Source of the DNA: Nitrospiraceae bacterium
GTDB taxonomy: Bacteria > Nitrospirota > Nitrospiria > Nitrospirales > Nitrospiraceae
Direction of reading: 5' to 3'
Length of the DNA: 64,000 bases
NCBI GenBank assembly: GCA_019637075.1
Contig: JAHBWI010000002.1
Span: forward strand, 62,001 to 126,000
Of the stretch, positions 19,363-28,151 are shown one piece after another. Made by a program: the position numbers and the translations under genes. Position 1 is the stretch's first letter, and every line of letters begins with the position of its first letter. The notes below the pieces were generated by a model, which was not told where the DNA came from, did no database searches, and saw only the letters and a list, made by a program, of their open reading frames with translations.

Positions 19363-19414
19363 GTGAAACGTAAGACGTCAGATGCAATTCCGTCGCTCAC
19401 GTCTACCGTTTCAC
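19363..19414. repeat. AGACG-type imperfect hairpin between amgK-like and murU-like genes
   Basis: GTGAAACGTAAGACGT (19363-19378) pairs with ACGTCTACCGTTTCAC (19399-19414) at 14 of 16 positions across a 20-nt loop. It lies 10 bp after the kinase stop on the minus strand. It could be a terminator, an mRNA-stability element or a small dispersed repeat. Confidence 0.6.
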
Positions 19415-19424
19415 GCTTTTCGTT

Positions 19425-20525
19425 CTAGCGCAGTTCCGGCACATAGGGCGCGAGATGGCGCTGCAGGATCGCCAGTTCAGGATACTTTCCAAGGTTGCGT
19501 TTGACGTAGCCCAACACGCGCGGGATATCGGCCAGGAACTTGGGGTTGTGCTTGACGCGGTCGATGTAGACGAATCGTCCCGCCGCCTTGAGGTTCCGCT
19601 GAATGCTGGTCAGGTCGAACAGTCGACGGAATGCCGCCCGGTCCGCCCAGCCCTGCTTGTGCGACGCCAGCCCGTCCAGGAATCGGTCGATGAGGTGATC
19701 GACCACCGCCTCGTCCAACTGAATGTAGGCATCCTTCAACAACGACGCAAGGTCGTAGGTTGCCGGGCCCATGAGGGCGTCCTGAAAATCGATGATCCCG
19801 ATCCGATCCCGATCCACCATCAGATTCCGCGAATGGTAATCGCGGTGAACGAACACTTGAGGTTGGCCTGCCAGCAGCTCGGCAATCCGATGAAACTCGG
19901 ATTTGATCGCCTGCTCGTCGGCCGACGCCATCGGCTTCCCGTTGCGGGCCACGATGCCGTATTCCAAGAAATGGTCGAACTCCCACATCAAGAGCGGCAC
20001 ATCGAAGCGACGGTGGAATGCGATGCATCCAGGCGCGGCCGGCGTCGTCCCCTTCACCTGGAACTCCACGAGTTGCCGAATCGCCTCGCCGTAGAGAGAT
20101 TGAATCGTCGCGCGATCCGCATCGCGGCAGGACTCGGCCAACGTCAGATCGCCAAAATCTTCCAGATACAGGAGCCCCGCCTCGCGGTCATAGTGATAGA
20201 GCTGCGGAACCGTCACCCCCGTCTTCCGAAGATGCGTGAGCACATTCGTAAAGGGGAGTTCGGTGATTTGCACCGAGGAGCCGCTGACCGCTTCCTCCGA
20301 TTGCTTGAACCCTTCCGGCTCCGCCAACTGCATGAGGATGACCCCGGCGGGAGGCCCCTTGAGCGTCACACGGAAATATCTGCGGTTCGACGCATCGCCC
20401 GCCAACTGAACCATAGCGGCAAACGCAGCCCTGAACGGCAATTTGTTCGCAACCGTCTGGGCAATGCGATCAGGATCAGGAGGTGCAAGCGGTTTGGCAG
20501 GTGCGGCAGGATTTGTCGTTGTCAT
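19425..20525 (-). CDS. amgK: Phosphotransferase (APH family), AmgK-like amino-sugar kinase
   Basis: The 366-residue protein has the aminoglycoside-phosphotransferase fold: a nucleotide-binding N-lobe (QLAGDASNRRYFRV), the catalytic Brenner motif VFVHRDYHSRNLMV and the metal-binding IGIIDFQDALMGPATYDLASLL. The GDASNRRYFR opening is typical of the COG3178 group that contains AmgK, the cell-wall amino-sugar kinase which phosphorylates MurNAc/GlcNAc at the anomeric carbon. The nucleotidyltransferase immediately downstream supports a peptidoglycan-recycling role. Cytosolic; no signal peptide. The gene name is by family and context rather than by a diagnostic residue. Confidence 0.78.
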   Translation of the reverse strand: MTTTNPAAPAKPLAPPDPDRIAQTVANKLPFRAAFAAMVQLAGDASNRRYFRVTLKGPPAGVILMQLAEPEGFKQSEEAVSGSSVQITELPFTNVLTHLRKTGVTVPQLYHYDREAGLLYLEDFGDLTLAESCRDADRATIQSLYGEAIRQLVEFQVKGTTPAAPGCIAFHRRFDVPLLMWEFDHFLEYGIVARNGKPMASADEQAIKSEFHRIAELLAGQPQVFVHRDYHSRNLMVDRDRIGIIDFQDALMGPATYDLASLLKDAYIQLDEAVVDHLIDRFLDGLASHKQGWADRAAFRRLFDLTSIQRNLKAAGRFVYIDRVKHNPKFLADIPRVLGYVKRNLGKYPELAILQRHLAPYVPELR

Positions 20526-20657
20526 ATGTGGGCATTATATCCAAAACTCTTCGAATGGCCAGCAGAAACTCCCCCATTGCAACGCGCGTGTGCGTGAAGC
20601 ACGTTGTCATCGCTCACGCTCCATGCGTATGCTGGGTCACGAAAGAAAGGAGCCGCC

Positions 20658-21629
20658 ATGCAGTACGTGCACCTCGGTCGATCGGGGGTCCGTGTCAGCC
20701 GTCTCTGTCTCGGCACGATGAACTTCGGCCCCCATACGACGGAAGCCGACAGCCATCGCATCATGGATCGCGCCCTGGAGCTCGGCCTCAATTTTTTCGA
20801 TACCGCAAACGTCTACGGTTGGAAACTCGGGAAGGGCGTGACCGAGCAAATCGTCGGGCGCTGGTTTGCGCAAGGCGGCAGCCGACGTGATCGGGTCGTC
20901 CTTGCCACGAAGGTTTTCGGCCGCATGGGAGAGTGGCCGAACGAGCAACGGCTCTCGGCGCTCCATATCAAGCGTGCCTGCGAGGACAGTCTGCGCCGTC
21001 TGCAGACCGACTACATCGATCTCTATCAAATGCACCATATCGACCGGGATTGCCCGTGGGATGAAATCTGGCAAGCGATGGAACAACTGGTCCGAGAGGG
21101 CAAGGTCCTCTATGTCGGCAGCAGCAATTTCGCAGGCTGGCACGTGGCGCAGGCGCAGGAGTCGGCAAAAGCGCGCCATTTTCTCGGGCTCGTGTCGGAA
21201 CAGAGCCTGTACAACCTCACCGAGCGGACCGTGGAATTGGAAGTCATTCCCGCCTGCGAGGCTTACGGCATCGGACTGATCCCTTGGAGCCCTCTCGCGC
21301 GAGGCATGCTGGGGGGCGCCCTGGCCAAGGCCGCGGCAGGCCGCAGAGCGGAGAAGGATGTCATGAAGCATATCGCCACTCACCGGACAAAGCTCGAGGC
21401 CTACGAAAAGTTGTGCAAGAAGCTGGGCGAAGCCCCGGCTGATGTGGCCCTCGCTTGGTTGCTGCAGCAGAAGGCCGTCACGGCGCCGATCATCGGCCCG
21501 CGCACGCTGGAGCAATTGAACGGTGCGATGCGCGCGGTCAAGCTTTCCCTGCACCGCGAGACGCTGAAGCAGCTCGACAAGATCTTTCCGGGACCCGGCG
21601 GTCCAGCCCCGGAAGCTTACGCCTGGTAG
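20658..21629 (+). CDS. Aldo/keto reductase
   Basis: The start at ATG 20658 has AAAGGAG 6-7 nt upstream; the earlier in-frame codon (20604) lacks one and is rejected. The 323-residue TIM-barrel protein shows the catalytic tetrad context: Asp and Tyr in FFDTANVYGWKLG, Lys in VVLATKVFGRMGE, and His in DLYQMHHIDRD. NADPH-binding segments are GLVSEQSLYN, GIGLIPWSPLARG and the C-terminal APIIGPRTLEQL. It reduces carbonyls with NAD(P)H; the physiological substrate is unknown. It is divergent from the kinase gene and is followed by a hairpin. Confidence 0.9.
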   Translation: MQYVHLGRSGVRVSRLCLGTMNFGPHTTEADSHRIMDRALELGLNFFDTANVYGWKLGKGVTEQIVGRWFAQGGSRRDRVVLATKVFGRMGEWPNEQRLSALHIKRACEDSLRRLQTDYIDLYQMHHIDRDCPWDEIWQAMEQLVREGKVLYVGSSNFAGWHVAQAQESAKARHFLGLVSEQSLYNLTERTVELEVIPACEAYGIGLIPWSPLARGMLGGALAKAAAGRRAEKDVMKHIATHRTKLEAYEKLCKKLGEAPADVALAWLLQQKAVTAPIIGPRTLEQLNGAMRAVKLSLHRETLKQLDKIFPGPGGPAPEAYAW

Positions 21630-21651
21630 CGCAGACATTACTGGCCTGTCA

Positions 21652-21677
21652 GGAGCCTGACGACACAGTCAGGTTCC
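21652..21677 (+). terminator. Hairpin after the aldo/keto reductase gene
   Basis: GGAGCCTGAC and GTCAGGTTCC form a 10-bp stem (one G-U pair) with loop GACACA, 22 bp after the stop. There is no U-run after it, so it is only a candidate terminator. Confidence 0.4.
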
Positions 21678-21941
21678 GCGCAGGACTCATTGATTCGCCC
21701 TGCGCGATCGTCCTACAGACGTCCTAGAAAAATTTCCCTGTCGCCGAATGCCCCACCCGCGCCAAACGCGGCTCCAGGCCATGCGATCAGGCGCCCCTTC
21801 CTGCCCCACTCAAGATTGCCTTCCAGCGAACCGAGAGAAAGATAGGAACGGCATCAGACTTGCTGTTCTACTCAGTGAGGCGCGCACCTCGTCGGTATCA
21901 CGAAGGTTGGTCGGACTCACCACCAACACGAGGGGGAAGTT

Positions 21942-22322
21942 ATGCGTACCTTACGCCGCGCCGGATTCAGTCTCTGCCTCTTCACCTTTCTCACCGCCAT
22001 AGCCCTTCCTGCTTTTTCTCAGCAGCTACCAGCGGAACCAGGCGCTGAACGGCTCATCAACGAAGACGTGAACGTCGTGGCCGGACTCTACATCCGCGAG
22101 TATTCACTGGCCGGGAACGGCATTGTCGATTTCAAAACCGCCCGCCAGATCATTCAAGCGGAACACAACGCCTTCGGAAACACCGTGGTCGAAACAATGC
22201 CGTACCCGCTCTTCTATTGGTACGACGAGCAGGACACCGGCGATTTCCACATGTGGGTCGACCAGAAAGGTGAAGGCTGTCGCTGCGACATCGTGCCCTA
22301 CGTGGCAATGGCGGGAGAGTGA
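21942..22322 (+). CDS. Small secreted protein of unknown function
   Basis: The 126-residue protein has a clean signal peptide (MRTLRRAGFSLCLFTFLTAI, then ALPAFSQQ). The mature part (~95 residues) is acidic and aromatic (GLYIREYSLAGNGIVDF, YPLFYWYDEQDTGDFHMW). It contains two cysteines close together (GEGCRCDIVPY), possibly a metal site or disulfide. A GAGGGGGAAG tract precedes the ATG. I do not recognise the family. Positions 21678-21941 upstream hold nothing that I can support as a gene. Confidence 0.7.
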   Translation: MRTLRRAGFSLCLFTFLTAIALPAFSQQLPAEPGAERLINEDVNVVAGLYIREYSLAGNGIVDFKTARQIIQAEHNAFGNTVVETMPYPLFYWYDEQDTGDFHMWVDQKGEGCRCDIVPYVAMAGE

Positions 22323-22329
22323 TGAAACC

Positions 22330-22386
22330 AGACGTCCGAGACGAACAGCACCATCGAGATAGACGCATCTCGCGTCTCACGTCTGC
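22330..22386. repeat. AGACG-type nested hairpin after the small secreted protein gene
   Basis: CAGACGT(cc)GAGACG at 22330-22344 pairs with CGTCTCACGTCTG at 22374-22386, with an inner AGACGC/GCGTCT stem at 22362-22378 as an alternative. It begins 8 bp after the stop codon. The remaining spacer to 22791 contains no gene that I can support in either strand. Confidence 0.55.
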
Positions 22387-22791
22387 CATCCCGCGATTGC
22401 CGCATGTGTCCCCCGGTACCGGGACCTTTTTTCCCGACGGCAGCACAAGCTTTCCGGAGTCCGGACATTCCTGCCGGGTTGGAGGACAAGCGACTGTTTC
22501 CGTTCTCGCAGCATTCGCGCAAGGCGCGGGCTGTCCAATGAAGAACAGTGTGAACACACACATCTTGTACGGAGCGACGAGAGACTACGCAATCAGCGCG
22601 CCTGGTCCCGACGCCGGTACCTGCGTAACGACCTGCCATCACCGCGTCTCTGGGCTGCTTCGTCGTTTCTATCGCGGGATATCGTCGACCAAAGAAGGAC
22701 AGCAGGCGTTGCGACGCAAGCGGCACTATCCTTGCTCCCTTCATCGTCCCTGGCAATCCCTCGACCACCGGCAGCAGGGAGGTATACGCGC

Positions 22792-23088
22792 ATGAACGCC
22801 CATCAGGTCCATCCACGGACACAGGCAAAACGCACCGCAGCGGCCCCGTCGCCGGCGCTCGCATCACAATGTCCCCTGTGCCGAGGACATCTCGTGGCCG
22901 ACGTCTATGTCGACACCATCGATGCCGGCGGACATGTGTGGGTCCGCGCGCTCCGTTGCGTGCAGTGTCGAAAGATTGCGGATGCCGCAGGGGAACCGAT
23001 CGAAAAGCACTACGGGATTCACCGGTTGAAACGCGGAAACCTGACGCCACAGCACATCGGAGATGAGGTTACTCCGTTGGGAACCTAG
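22792..23088 (+). CDS. Small zinc-ribbon protein
   Basis: The ATG at 22792 has GGGAGGT 8 nt upstream, which sets the start although the frame is open from 22732. The ~98-residue protein has a basic, Ala/Pro-rich N-terminus and then a zinc-ribbon with CPLCRGH and CVQCRK separated by ~35 residues that include strand-like VADVYVDTID and VWVRALR. The C-terminus is polar. It is probably cytosolic and metal-binding. The function is unknown; such small ribbons often bind nucleic acid or stabilise partners. Confidence 0.7.
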   Translation: MNAHQVHPRTQAKRTAAAPSPALASQCPLCRGHLVADVYVDTIDAGGHVWVRALRCVQCRKIADAAGEPIEKHYGIHRLKRGNLTPQHIGDEVTPLGT

Positions 23089-23135
23089 TGATCCGGTGAA
23101 CCGATAAATTGGTCCGGTTACGGAACGACGGGGTG

Positions 23136-23567
23136 CTAGATTCGCTCTCGCCCCAGCACACTCCAAACCAAGCCACCGGCCGAGGCTCCGGCGACATCGG
23201 CCACCAAGTCCAGCACATCGGCTTCCCGAAACGGAACAAAGAGCTGGTGAATTTCGTCGCTCGCCCCGTAGCAGGCGCAAAAGGCAACGGCATAAGAAAA
23301 TGCGGACTGCGCAATGGTTGGACCGGCGGCGTGACGGCAGGCTCGAAAGGTGAGCGCTCCAAGCACGCTGTACTCGCAGAAATGCAGCACTTTGTCCGAC
23401 ACTTCTTTCATGAGGGAAGAGACCGCCTCCGGCGTGGCAGAGAGCGAGGACCCATAGAAGATCAACGCGGCATACGCCGCCACCGGGCCCCAATACCAGA
23501 GGTTCAACGCGATCGAACGGTCCTGAAGATGTTGCGCGGAAGGGGATGCGATCTGCTCAGACGACAT
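23136..23567 (-). CDS. VanZ-like family membrane protein
   Basis: The 143-residue protein has four hydrophobic helices and the VanZ-like signature: YGSSLSATPEAVSS, DKVLHFCEYSVLGALTFRA, and YGASDEIHQLFVPFREADVLDLVADVAG (cut here), the usual His- and Asp-containing loop between the last helices. VanZ relatives confer low-level teicoplanin resistance in enterococci, but most bacterial members have no defined role. It converges with the zinc-ribbon gene and diverges from the GH57 gene. Confidence 0.85.
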   Translation of the reverse strand: MSSEQIASPSAQHLQDRSIALNLWYWGPVAAYAALIFYGSSLSATPEAVSSLMKEVSDKVLHFCEYSVLGALTFRACRHAAGPTIAQSAFSYAVAFCACYGASDEIHQLFVPFREADVLDLVADVAGASAGGLVWSVLGRERI

Positions 23568-23673
23568 AGGGCCTCACTGGTCGGGGCTTACGCGAGTTGC
23601 ATGATCACGCGTGTTCGTTGCAACCCTCATACCCCTATGACATACTGCGCCTGACTCTGCAACAAACTTCACG

Positions 23674-25878
23674 ATGAAAGACATTCGCCTCTGCTTCCTC
23701 TGGCATATGCACCAGCCGTACTACACGGACCCCGTGGCGGGGTCCGCGAGTATGCCCTGGGTGCGCCTCCATGCGACGAAGGCCTACTACGACATGGCCT
23801 TCATTCTCGAGCAGTATCCACACGCTCGATCGACGTTTAACTTCACCCCGTCGCTCCTGCTCCAGCTCGAGGAATTTTCAACCGGCCGCGTACGAGACCT
23901 TTTTCTCGAATACGCGCAACGGCCGGCGGCCGATCTGACCTCGACCGAAAAGGCCTTCCTCATTCGTCATTTCTTCTCAGCCAACTGGGCCACCATGGTG
24001 CGTCCTTTCCCGCGCTATCACGAGCTGCTGGTCAAACGCGGCACGGACGTTCAGGGGCGGGACCTGGATCGCATCGCCAAGACGTTTTCCACGCAGGACT
24101 TCCTCGACCTTCAGGTCTGGCACAATTTGGCCTGGTTCGGGTACGGCAGCATGAAACAGTTCCCCCGGCTCGCCGCCTTGCGCGCAAAGAACCGCGGATT
24201 CACCGAGGAGGAAAAGCAGGAAGTGCTCGCGCTCCAGCAGGAGGCGATCCGACGAATCGTGCCGATGTATCGCGCGCTCCAGGATCGGGGCCAGGTCGAA
24301 CTCACGACCACGCCGTTCTTTCATCCGATCCTGCCGCTGGTCATCGATACCGAGTTCACCCGCCGCGCGCGGCCCGACCTGCCGCTCCCGGCTCGCTTCC
24401 ATGCACCGGCGGACGCCGAAGCCCAGATCCAACGGGCGGTTGAGTACCATACCCGCACGTTCGGCCGAGCCCCGGCTGGGCTCTGGCCGTCGGAAGGCTC
24501 CGTCTGTCCTGAAATGTTCCCGATTCTCGCGAAGGCAGGGATTCGCTGGTTGGCCACCGACGAGGGCGTGCTCTATCGCTCCATTCAAATGGCCCACCAG
24601 GCCTGGAACCGCCACTATCATCTATACCAGCCCTATCGCACCGAATTTTCCGATCCCCCGCTTGCCATGCTGTTCCGGGACCGCGACATTTCGGATGCCT
24701 TCGGCTTCGTTTACCATAAAACCACCCCGGACTCGGCGGCGGAAGATGTGCTTCGCCGCGTGCGCAGCCTCGCCCATGACATCCCCCATGCCCAAGGCAT
24801 CATCCCGGTGATTCTGGACGGCGAAAACCCCTGGGAGCATTACCACGACGGCGGCGAGCGGTTCCTCTCGCTGTTGTTCCAGGCGTTTGAACCGGACGGA
24901 CTGCATATCGGCCACGGCATCCGTGTCAGAACGAGCACGATCGGTGACGCGCTCGGAGCGACGCCGCCGACACAACGCCTCACCCAACTCCACTCCGGCT
25001 CCTGGATCAACCAGGACTTCAAGATTTGGATCGGCCACTACGAGGACAACCGCGGGTGGGACCTGCTGCAACATACGAGGGCCCGGCTCCTGGAAGTCAC
25101 CCCGTCGTTGCCGCCGGATCGCGCGCAGGCGGCCTGGGACGAGTTGTATGCCGCTGAAGGTAGCGACTGGTTTTGGTGGTACGGCGACGACTTCGACACC
25201 GACTACAAGCAGGAGTTCGACCGGCTGTTTCGCACGCATCTGCGTAACGTGTGGACCTATGCGGGCCTGACGCCGCCGGACATGCTCAACGAACCGATCG
25301 TCAAGGTGAGGACGGCCCAGGAACTGGATCTCGTGCAGCTCCCGGTTACGTTCGTCCAGCCCACGATCGACGGCGCCGTCTCGAATTTTTTCGAGTGGCG
25401 CGGGGCCGGCATGATCAATCCCAACCCACCGTTGGGCGCCATGTGGAAATCCGAAGGGCTGTTTGCCGCAATCTTTTTCGGCTTCGATCGGGAGCACCTC
25501 TACCTGCGGCTCGATCCGGACGACCGGTCCCAATCCAGGCAGGAACAGTGCACGGCGGACCTCACCATCTCCTGCGGCATCCAGCAATACCGGCTCTCCT
25601 GCTCACTCGCACCGACCGGCGTCCACACCTTCATCGCCAGCCAGGCGGACGACACTGGAAGTTTTCACGAGCTTCGGCAGTACAGTTCCATTGCGCGCGG
25701 CAGGATCCTCGAATTGGCCGTGCCGTTCAAAGACTTCGATATCGCCGTCGGCGACGAAGTTCGGCTGGTGCTCACGGTGTCCGAGAATCAACTGGAAGTG
25801 GCGCGATACCCGCACCACAACCCCGTCACCTTCCAACGCCCCGGCGACGACTTTGAATCGGCGATGTGGAGAGTATAG
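23674..25878 (+). CDS. Glycoside hydrolase family 57 protein (alpha-amylase/glucanotransferase type)
   Basis: The 734-residue enzyme shows the GH57 conserved regions: LWHMHQPYY near the N-terminus, GLWPSEGSVCPEM with the catalytic nucleophile E274, and LDGENPWEHY with the acid/base D382. RWLATDEGVLY lies between them. Residues ~560-730 form a C-terminal beta-sandwich domain. GH57 enzymes act on alpha-1,4-glucans with retention, as amylases, 4-alpha-glucanotransferases or branching enzymes. No signal peptide is visible, so it is likely cytosolic and involved in glycogen turnover. GalT follows 120 bp downstream. The exact reaction cannot be told from the motifs. Confidence 0.92.
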   Translation: MKDIRLCFLWHMHQPYYTDPVAGSASMPWVRLHATKAYYDMAFILEQYPHARSTFNFTPSLLLQLEEFSTGRVRDLFLEYAQRPAADLTSTEKAFLIRHFFSANWATMVRPFPRYHELLVKRGTDVQGRDLDRIAKTFSTQDFLDLQVWHNLAWFGYGSMKQFPRLAALRAKNRGFTEEEKQEVLALQQEAIRRIVPMYRALQDRGQVELTTTPFFHPILPLVIDTEFTRRARPDLPLPARFHAPADAEAQIQRAVEYHTRTFGRAPAGLWPSEGSVCPEMFPILAKAGIRWLATDEGVLYRSIQMAHQAWNRHYHLYQPYRTEFSDPPLAMLFRDRDISDAFGFVYHKTTPDSAAEDVLRRVRSLAHDIPHAQGIIPVILDGENPWEHYHDGGERFLSLLFQAFEPDGLHIGHGIRVRTSTIGDALGATPPTQRLTQLHSGSWINQDFKIWIGHYEDNRGWDLLQHTRARLLEVTPSLPPDRAQAAWDELYAAEGSDWFWWYGDDFDTDYKQEFDRLFRTHLRNVWTYAGLTPPDMLNEPIVKVRTAQELDLVQLPVTFVQPTIDGAVSNFFEWRGAGMINPNPPLGAMWKSEGLFAAIFFGFDREHLYLRLDPDDRSQSRQEQCTADLTISCGIQQYRLSCSLAPTGVHTFIASQADDTGSFHELRQYSSIARGRILELAVPFKDFDIAVGDEVRLVLTVSENQLEVARYPHHNPVTFQRPGDDFESAMWRV

Positions 25879-25882
25879 GGGA

Positions 25883-25943
25883 AAGGACAAATTGCTGACC
25901 GCATAATTTGGCGATGTGTCCTACGACTATTCCATTTGTCCTT
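25883..25943 (+). repeat. Long-loop inverted repeat after the GH57 gene
   Basis: AAGGACAAAT (25883-25892) and ATTTGTCCTT (25934-25943) are perfect 10-bp arms with a 41-nt loop, starting 5 bp after the stop. An inner AAATT/AATTT pair (25889-25893 and 25905-25909) offers an alternative fold. It could be a terminator or an RNA element between GH57 and galT. Confidence 0.5.
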
Positions 25944-25998
25944 CGACTCTTGAACTCACCAGATCGCTGGATTACCAAATCAACCTTGAGGAGACTCG

Positions 25999-27000
25999 AT
26001 GCCTGAGTTACGACGCGATCCGATCGTAGGACGATGGGTGATCATTTCCACGGAGCGCAGCGGCCGGCCGCAAGACTTGATCGTGCCCTGCCCGCCGGTC
26101 GCTTCCAATGCGCTTTGCCCGTTCTGTCCCGGCCAAGAACGCCTCACGCCGCGGGAGATCCTCGCCTACCGCGCGTCCGGATCGGAGCCCAACGGTCCCA
26201 ATTGGCACGTGCGCGTGGTCCCGAATAAATTTCCGGCGCTCCAAGTCGAGGGCGAGATGGGACGGGAAGGCATCGGGCTCTACGACCGCATGAACGGGAT
26301 CGGCGCGCATGAAGTCATCATCGAGACCCCCAACCACAGCGACGGCCTCGGCGATATTCCGCCCAAGCGGGTCGAAGACGTGTTGTGGGCCTATCGCGAC
26401 CGCATCCTCGACCTGAAAAAGGATCTTCGGTTTCGCTACATCCTGATCTTTAAGAACCACGGCGCCGCCGCCGGGGCGACGCTGGAGCACAGCCACTCGC
26501 AATTGATCGCACTCCCCATCGTCCCCACCAACGTGATGGAGGAGATCGACGGGTGCCGCGCCCACTACCAGCAGAAGGAACGCTGCATCTACTGCGACGT
26601 GATGCGGCAAGATCTGGCGGACGGCGGCCGAGTAGTGGCGGAAAACCCGGAGTTCGTCTGCATCACTCCGTTCGCACCGCGATTTCCCTTCGAGATGTGG
26701 ATCCTGCCCAAGCGGCACGCGGGCTATTTCGAGGAAAGCCAGCGGGGGCAATTCGAATTCTTAGCCCCGATCCTCTGTGAATCGCTCAAACGGATGGACA
26801 AGGTGCTGGCTAAACCGGCCTACAACTTCATGCTACACAGTTCCCCGCTCCACGAACGGACCGGGGAGTTTTACCACTGGCACTTGGAGATCATCCCCAA
26901 ATTGACGCAGGTCGCCGGATTCGAGTGGGGCACAGGCTTTTACATCAACCCCGTCTCGCCCGAGGAATCAGCCAGCGCCCTTCGCGACGCTGAGATCTAG
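25999..27000 (+). CDS. galT: Galactose-1-phosphate uridylyltransferase-like (GalT, HIT superfamily)
   Basis: The 333-residue protein matches the GalT family: MPELRRDPIVGRWVIIS opening, zinc-type CPFCPG and CIYCD cysteines, VRVVPNKFPAL, GAHEVIIETPNHS, and the active-site H164-S-H166-S-Q168 that carries the nucleotidylated histidine. In the Leloir enzyme this site is usually HPHGQ, so the HSHSQ form marks the broader bacterial group, some of which use other hexose-1-phosphates or ADP. A GAGGAG site precedes the ATG. Adjacency to a GH57 glucanase makes glycogen or nucleotide-sugar interconversion plausible. Confidence 0.85.
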   Translation: MPELRRDPIVGRWVIISTERSGRPQDLIVPCPPVASNALCPFCPGQERLTPREILAYRASGSEPNGPNWHVRVVPNKFPALQVEGEMGREGIGLYDRMNGIGAHEVIIETPNHSDGLGDIPPKRVEDVLWAYRDRILDLKKDLRFRYILIFKNHGAAAGATLEHSHSQLIALPIVPTNVMEEIDGCRAHYQQKERCIYCDVMRQDLADGGRVVAENPEFVCITPFAPRFPFEMWILPKRHAGYFEESQRGQFEFLAPILCESLKRMDKVLAKPAYNFMLHSSPLHERTGEFYHWHLEIIPKLTQVAGFEWGTGFYINPVSPEESASALRDAEI

Positions 27001-27488
27001 CAGCATGTTGGAAAGCTCGGCGGTGCTGTGCTCCACCTCGTTGATTGAGCCATCACCTGACGCCGGCACACGAGACGGGCGACGTTCCCCCTCATCAGCA
27101 TCGCCCTCGGAGTTCTGTTCTCGCTCTGTGCCCTGGAAGCGCTCCTCCGGTTCCTGCTCGGCCCTTTACGGTTGGTTCCGTCGCCTCGCCGAATAGCGCA
27201 GGGCTCTCCCTCACCGATCATTCGCGACTCACTTCAGAAATCGTGAATCACACGCCCTTCTTCGAATACGTCGCCAATACGCGACGACACGTACATTTTG
27301 TCCACGCCTAACACATCAACAAGACCCCGCGTGCCACACTCATACAGTTTGACAAGATCCTTCGACCGGCCAGGCATTTGTCCAGGTGAAATGGTTGTGT
27401 TTCGATGCGCGAATGGCATATGTAGGTCTCGTTAGTAAGGGTATTCAACGAGGCGACTGCGGACGCGCCGAGAACAAGGAGCGCAACA
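27001..27488. other. Gene-poor spacer with possible gene remnants
   Basis: No complete gene is supportable here. One plus-strand frame at ~27067-27243 encodes a membrane-helix-like segment (TFPLISIALGVLFSLCALE, cut here) but has a stop directly upstream and no start codon. A minus-strand frame at 27234-27419 encodes KDLVKLYECGTRGLVDVLGV with protein-like composition and no ribosome site. These look like decayed genes. Confidence 0.35.
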
Positions 27489-27707
27489 ATGGCTATTCGG
27501 AACACCCCGCCACTCACTCGACACAACGGCGACCTTGCCATGACGGCCACACAGGCTGACTGGAAGGACACACCGTTCAACAAACCCTTCAACATGATGG
27601 AAGAGTCATCGCGGTTTCACAAATGGCTCGCCGCCGGATCCGGCCTCCTCTTCCTCGCCATGAGCGGCTTGCTCCTGTACCAAATCCTTCAACTCTACGG
27701 AAAGTAG
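27489..27707 (+). CDS. Small single-pass membrane protein
   Basis: AAGGAG lies 8 nt before the ATG at 27489, supporting this start over the internal ATG at 27540. The 72-residue product has a polar N-terminal half (residues 1-45, FNKPFNMMEESSRFHKW) and one transmembrane helix near the C-terminus (LAAGSGLLFLAMSGLLLYQIL), ending LYGK. This suggests N-in topology with a cytosolic head. No family recognised. Confidence 0.65.
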   Translation: MAIRNTPPLTRHNGDLAMTATQADWKDTPFNKPFNMMEESSRFHKWLAAGSGLLFLAMSGLLLYQILQLYGK

Positions 27708-27864
27708 TTCGCGGCCAATCCAGCGTCCTCGTACGACAGTAAAAGGCATGGTCGACTCACGTCCTTTCATGCCGTCTTGATCAGCTCCGGCCGGCCTATG
27801 GTGCCGCCAGCGTACCGCCGCGGGTGATTTGCAATCCTTCCGTCTCGGGCCGTATCATCGGCCC

Positions 27865-28062
27865 ATGATCATTCAACTCAGCCATCCCCCTCGCCAGGTC
27901 GAGATCAAGGGACCAAAGCGCAGCAAAGAAGTGCTGCGGGAACTGAATCTTGTAGTGGAGGCCCATCTCGTCATCCGCGGCGACGAACTCGTCACCGAGG
28001 ACGAACTCCTGCGCGACACGGATCAGATCGAAATCCGGCCGGTCATTTCCGGAGGGGTATAG
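27865..28062 (+). CDS. ThiS/MoaD/TtuB-like sulfur-carrier protein
   Basis: From ATG 27865 (an upstream in-frame start at 27829 adds non-conserved residues) the 65-residue protein has a beta-grasp pattern: MIIQLSHPPRQVEI, LRELNLVVEAHLVIRGDELV, and QIEIRPVISGGV. The C-terminal diglycine is the site of thiocarboxylate formation in this family. Here a valine follows Gly-Gly, so trimming would be needed before activation. The TtuA-like thiolase begins 89 bp downstream, which makes a TtuB-type role in tRNA 2-thiolation more likely than thiamine or molybdopterin synthesis. No ribosome site is evident. Confidence 0.8.
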   Translation: MIIQLSHPPRQVEIKGPKRSKEVLRELNLVVEAHLVIRGDELVTEDELLRDTDQIEIRPVISGGV

Positions 28063-28151
28063 CGGTCAGCCATCATTGAACGCTATCCCGCAACCCAATC
28101 ATCCCTCATGCGGAACGCCGACAGCCGAATCCCGAAAGCCGGCACAGAATC

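Noticed and set aside
22298-23050. 250-codon minus-strand frame between the small secreted protein and zinc-ribbon genes
   Set aside because: Overlaps two better-supported plus-strand genes and has non-protein-like composition.
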